64,000 bases of DNA, taken from Acidobacteriota bacterium (GTDB lineage: Bacteria; Acidobacteriota; Blastocatellia; Pyrinomonadales; Pyrinomonadaceae). The stretch covers positions 1 through 64,000 of the forward strand of contig RFGC01000005.1 in the NCBI GenBank assembly GCA_003697135.1. The letters run 5' to 3'. Both the position numbers and the translations under genes were made by a program. Positions 63,901 to 64,000 of this stretch are shown in pieces (the first letter of the stretch is position 1; each line of letters starts with the position of its first letter). The notes beneath the pieces were generated by a model that ran no database searches, had not been told where the DNA came from, and saw only the letters and a list, made by a program, of their open reading frames with translations.

Positions 63901-64000
63901 CCTGACATTTACCTTAACTGACTCAGCTGCTAATCAGCCTTCAACGACGCAGTGGACGGCTGGAGAATTTCGACCATACAATAGTGGAGCAAATGATCCA
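60965..64000 (+). CDS. M36 fungalysin-type metallopeptidase with P-domain (3' end beyond the window)
   Basis: Open from ATG 60965 to the right edge, more than 1010 residues. A GGAGGAGGG lies about 18 bases upstream. N-terminal signal/anchor 'GLLFTLIICGLIVVVGLVIA', an FTP-type propeptide region ('LEQRINGIPVFRGEVKAGF'), then the M36 zinc site HEVTH at residues 547-551 and the third ligand in GEGWSDFY (Glu574). After the catalytic domain comes a CARDB-like beta domain ('GYPEPGENLLISVSVRN') and, at the edge, a proprotein-convertase-type P-domain ('HTWPSDLDFLLVGPGG'). Secreted zinc endopeptidase, made as a zymogen. Similar proteins are frequent in Acidobacteriota. Confidence 0.92.
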   Translation, partial: MREIPRETRKGLLFTLIICGLIVVVGLVIAPLRFQSEASGEKKGKAKKGLIERTTSHEEGLENYDIREDKSEAAQDALLKFREKVGTDAARVADIREGFVRGEEALRSRIPHLKVEYNTDIRIPEVITPDVWRTEIARLTGPSQMKRSEILRNFVKQNNDLFGVTDEQANSLVVLSDYENPAGNMGFAHLEQRINGIPVFRGEVKAGFTKEREIIRIINNLAPGLDYQSLSTDFGNPVDAVVAAARYANYELKEGDTTVNQAVSNDLKVKFGRGGDWDITAEKMYFPTEPGVAVPAWRVLIWKPVNAYYVIVDAETGTLLWRKNITEDQNQPATYNVYANPNAFIPVHDSPAPFTPGPTDPTTATQAPVISRVDITRVGNEAPYTFNNLGWITDGQNVTDGNAVEAGVDRDGTNGVDAPQTGSPNRVFTTSPAWNPPPGNPAPGDAPLTPQAQRGAVIQMFYVMNWYHDELYRLGFTEPAFNFQNDNFGRGGAGGDRVSAEGQDSSGTNNANFATPADGGRGRMQMYIWTGPDPDYDGTTDADVIIHEVTHGTSNRLHGNASGLTSNMSRGMGEGWSDFYAHVMLSEPTDPINGIYTTGGYVTYLVTAGFTANYYYGIRRFPKAVIAFTGGPNRSACNNGPCPHNPLTFRHLNSNCNTEIGTTTTAVISAFPRGPIGSSQCDQVHNAGEIWSSALWEVRSLMVQRLGWADGTRCVLQAVTDGMKLSPLNPTFLQGRDSIIQAATSLPAFCGSSSSNVSDVREGFRRRGMGFSASIQSTSPAQVTEAFDFPNVQFTDPIVVSDAPGDNDGYPEPGENLLISVSVRNITGSTINNVFVNISGGPNVSYGNIADGQTVTRQVPYTVPSGAPCGSMHQIQINVSSDIGSQPPVTREFRLGVPVGGPPVTFSNTQTLTIPSSGPTTPYGTTIDVTGLTGNKKIKFEVTGITHTWPSDLDFLLVGPGGQKYIFLSDSGGSGDVNNLTFTLTDSAANQPSTTQWTAGEFRPYNSGANDP

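Overview
The window reads as a chromosome segment of a Gram-negative bacterium with an AT-rich backbone. It carries RND and TolC efflux genes, an OmpA-domain protein and many signal peptides or lipoboxes. The mix of a delta-60-type protein end, an M36 fungalysin-type peptidase with a proprotein-convertase-like domain, a sigma-54/hpf/hprK cluster and the dwindling defence genes suggests Acidobacteriota, probably Blastocatellia. That placement is an inference from gene content, not a phylogeny.

Layout. 0-5.3 kb: end of a delta-60-type protein, a GNAT gene, tRNA-Arg(TCG), a lipoprotein cytochrome c, an aldehyde dehydrogenase, a peptide-type ABC binding protein and scpB. 5.5-6.5 kb: a DNA methyltransferase stopped by one amber codon, followed by what looks like the rubble of its partner gene. 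6.5-9.5 kb (minus strand): coaBC and two tandem family-4 uracil-DNA glycosylase paralogues, one without its iron-sulfur cysteines. 9.6-17.1 kb: a small unknown gene, a prenyl-synthase-fold protein without its Asp-rich motifs, then the translation operon rimP-nusA-infB-rbfA-nrnA. 17.1-23.9 kb: a cluster of a 13-bp repeat and a full RND efflux operon (adaptor, pump, TolC). 23.9-27.4 kb: small secreted or peptidase genes, a stray copy of the TolC gene's last 37 bp and an orphan hisD fragment.

27.4-40.7 kb is an accessory island, visibly richer in G+C by eye. It has a left part of broken surface or secreted genes with an IS5-type transposase relic, then a type III-B CRISPR (Cmr) operon. cmr3-6 are intact, cmr1 carries a frameshift and cmr2/cas10 an in-frame TGA. 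The last gene is a Csx1/Csx2-type CARF-HEPN ribonuclease that appears to carry a fused Csx3-like ring-nuclease domain at its C-terminus. This effector-plus-off-switch fusion is the most interesting item in the window. No cas1, cas2, cas6 or proper CRISPR array is present.

40.9-64 kb returns to backbone: a cyclase-family lipoprotein, small envelope proteins, an exported glucan-dikinase-like protein, an EamA transporter, a MacA-like adaptor with an ABC ATPase but no permease, nadE, a receiver/anti-sigma-kinase fusion, an acyltransferase with a 48-residue membrane protein, hprK-hpf-rpoN, moxR-DUF58, a DUF2520 protein, an OmpA/PEGA protein and the start of an M36 peptidase that runs off the window.

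A 13-bp element, GCGTCTGATAACG, recurs in three intergenic clusters (17.2, 46.3 and 52.5 kb) and is not explained by any gene. ORFs, motifs and repeats were read by eye; no database search was run, so family names rest on motif recognition.
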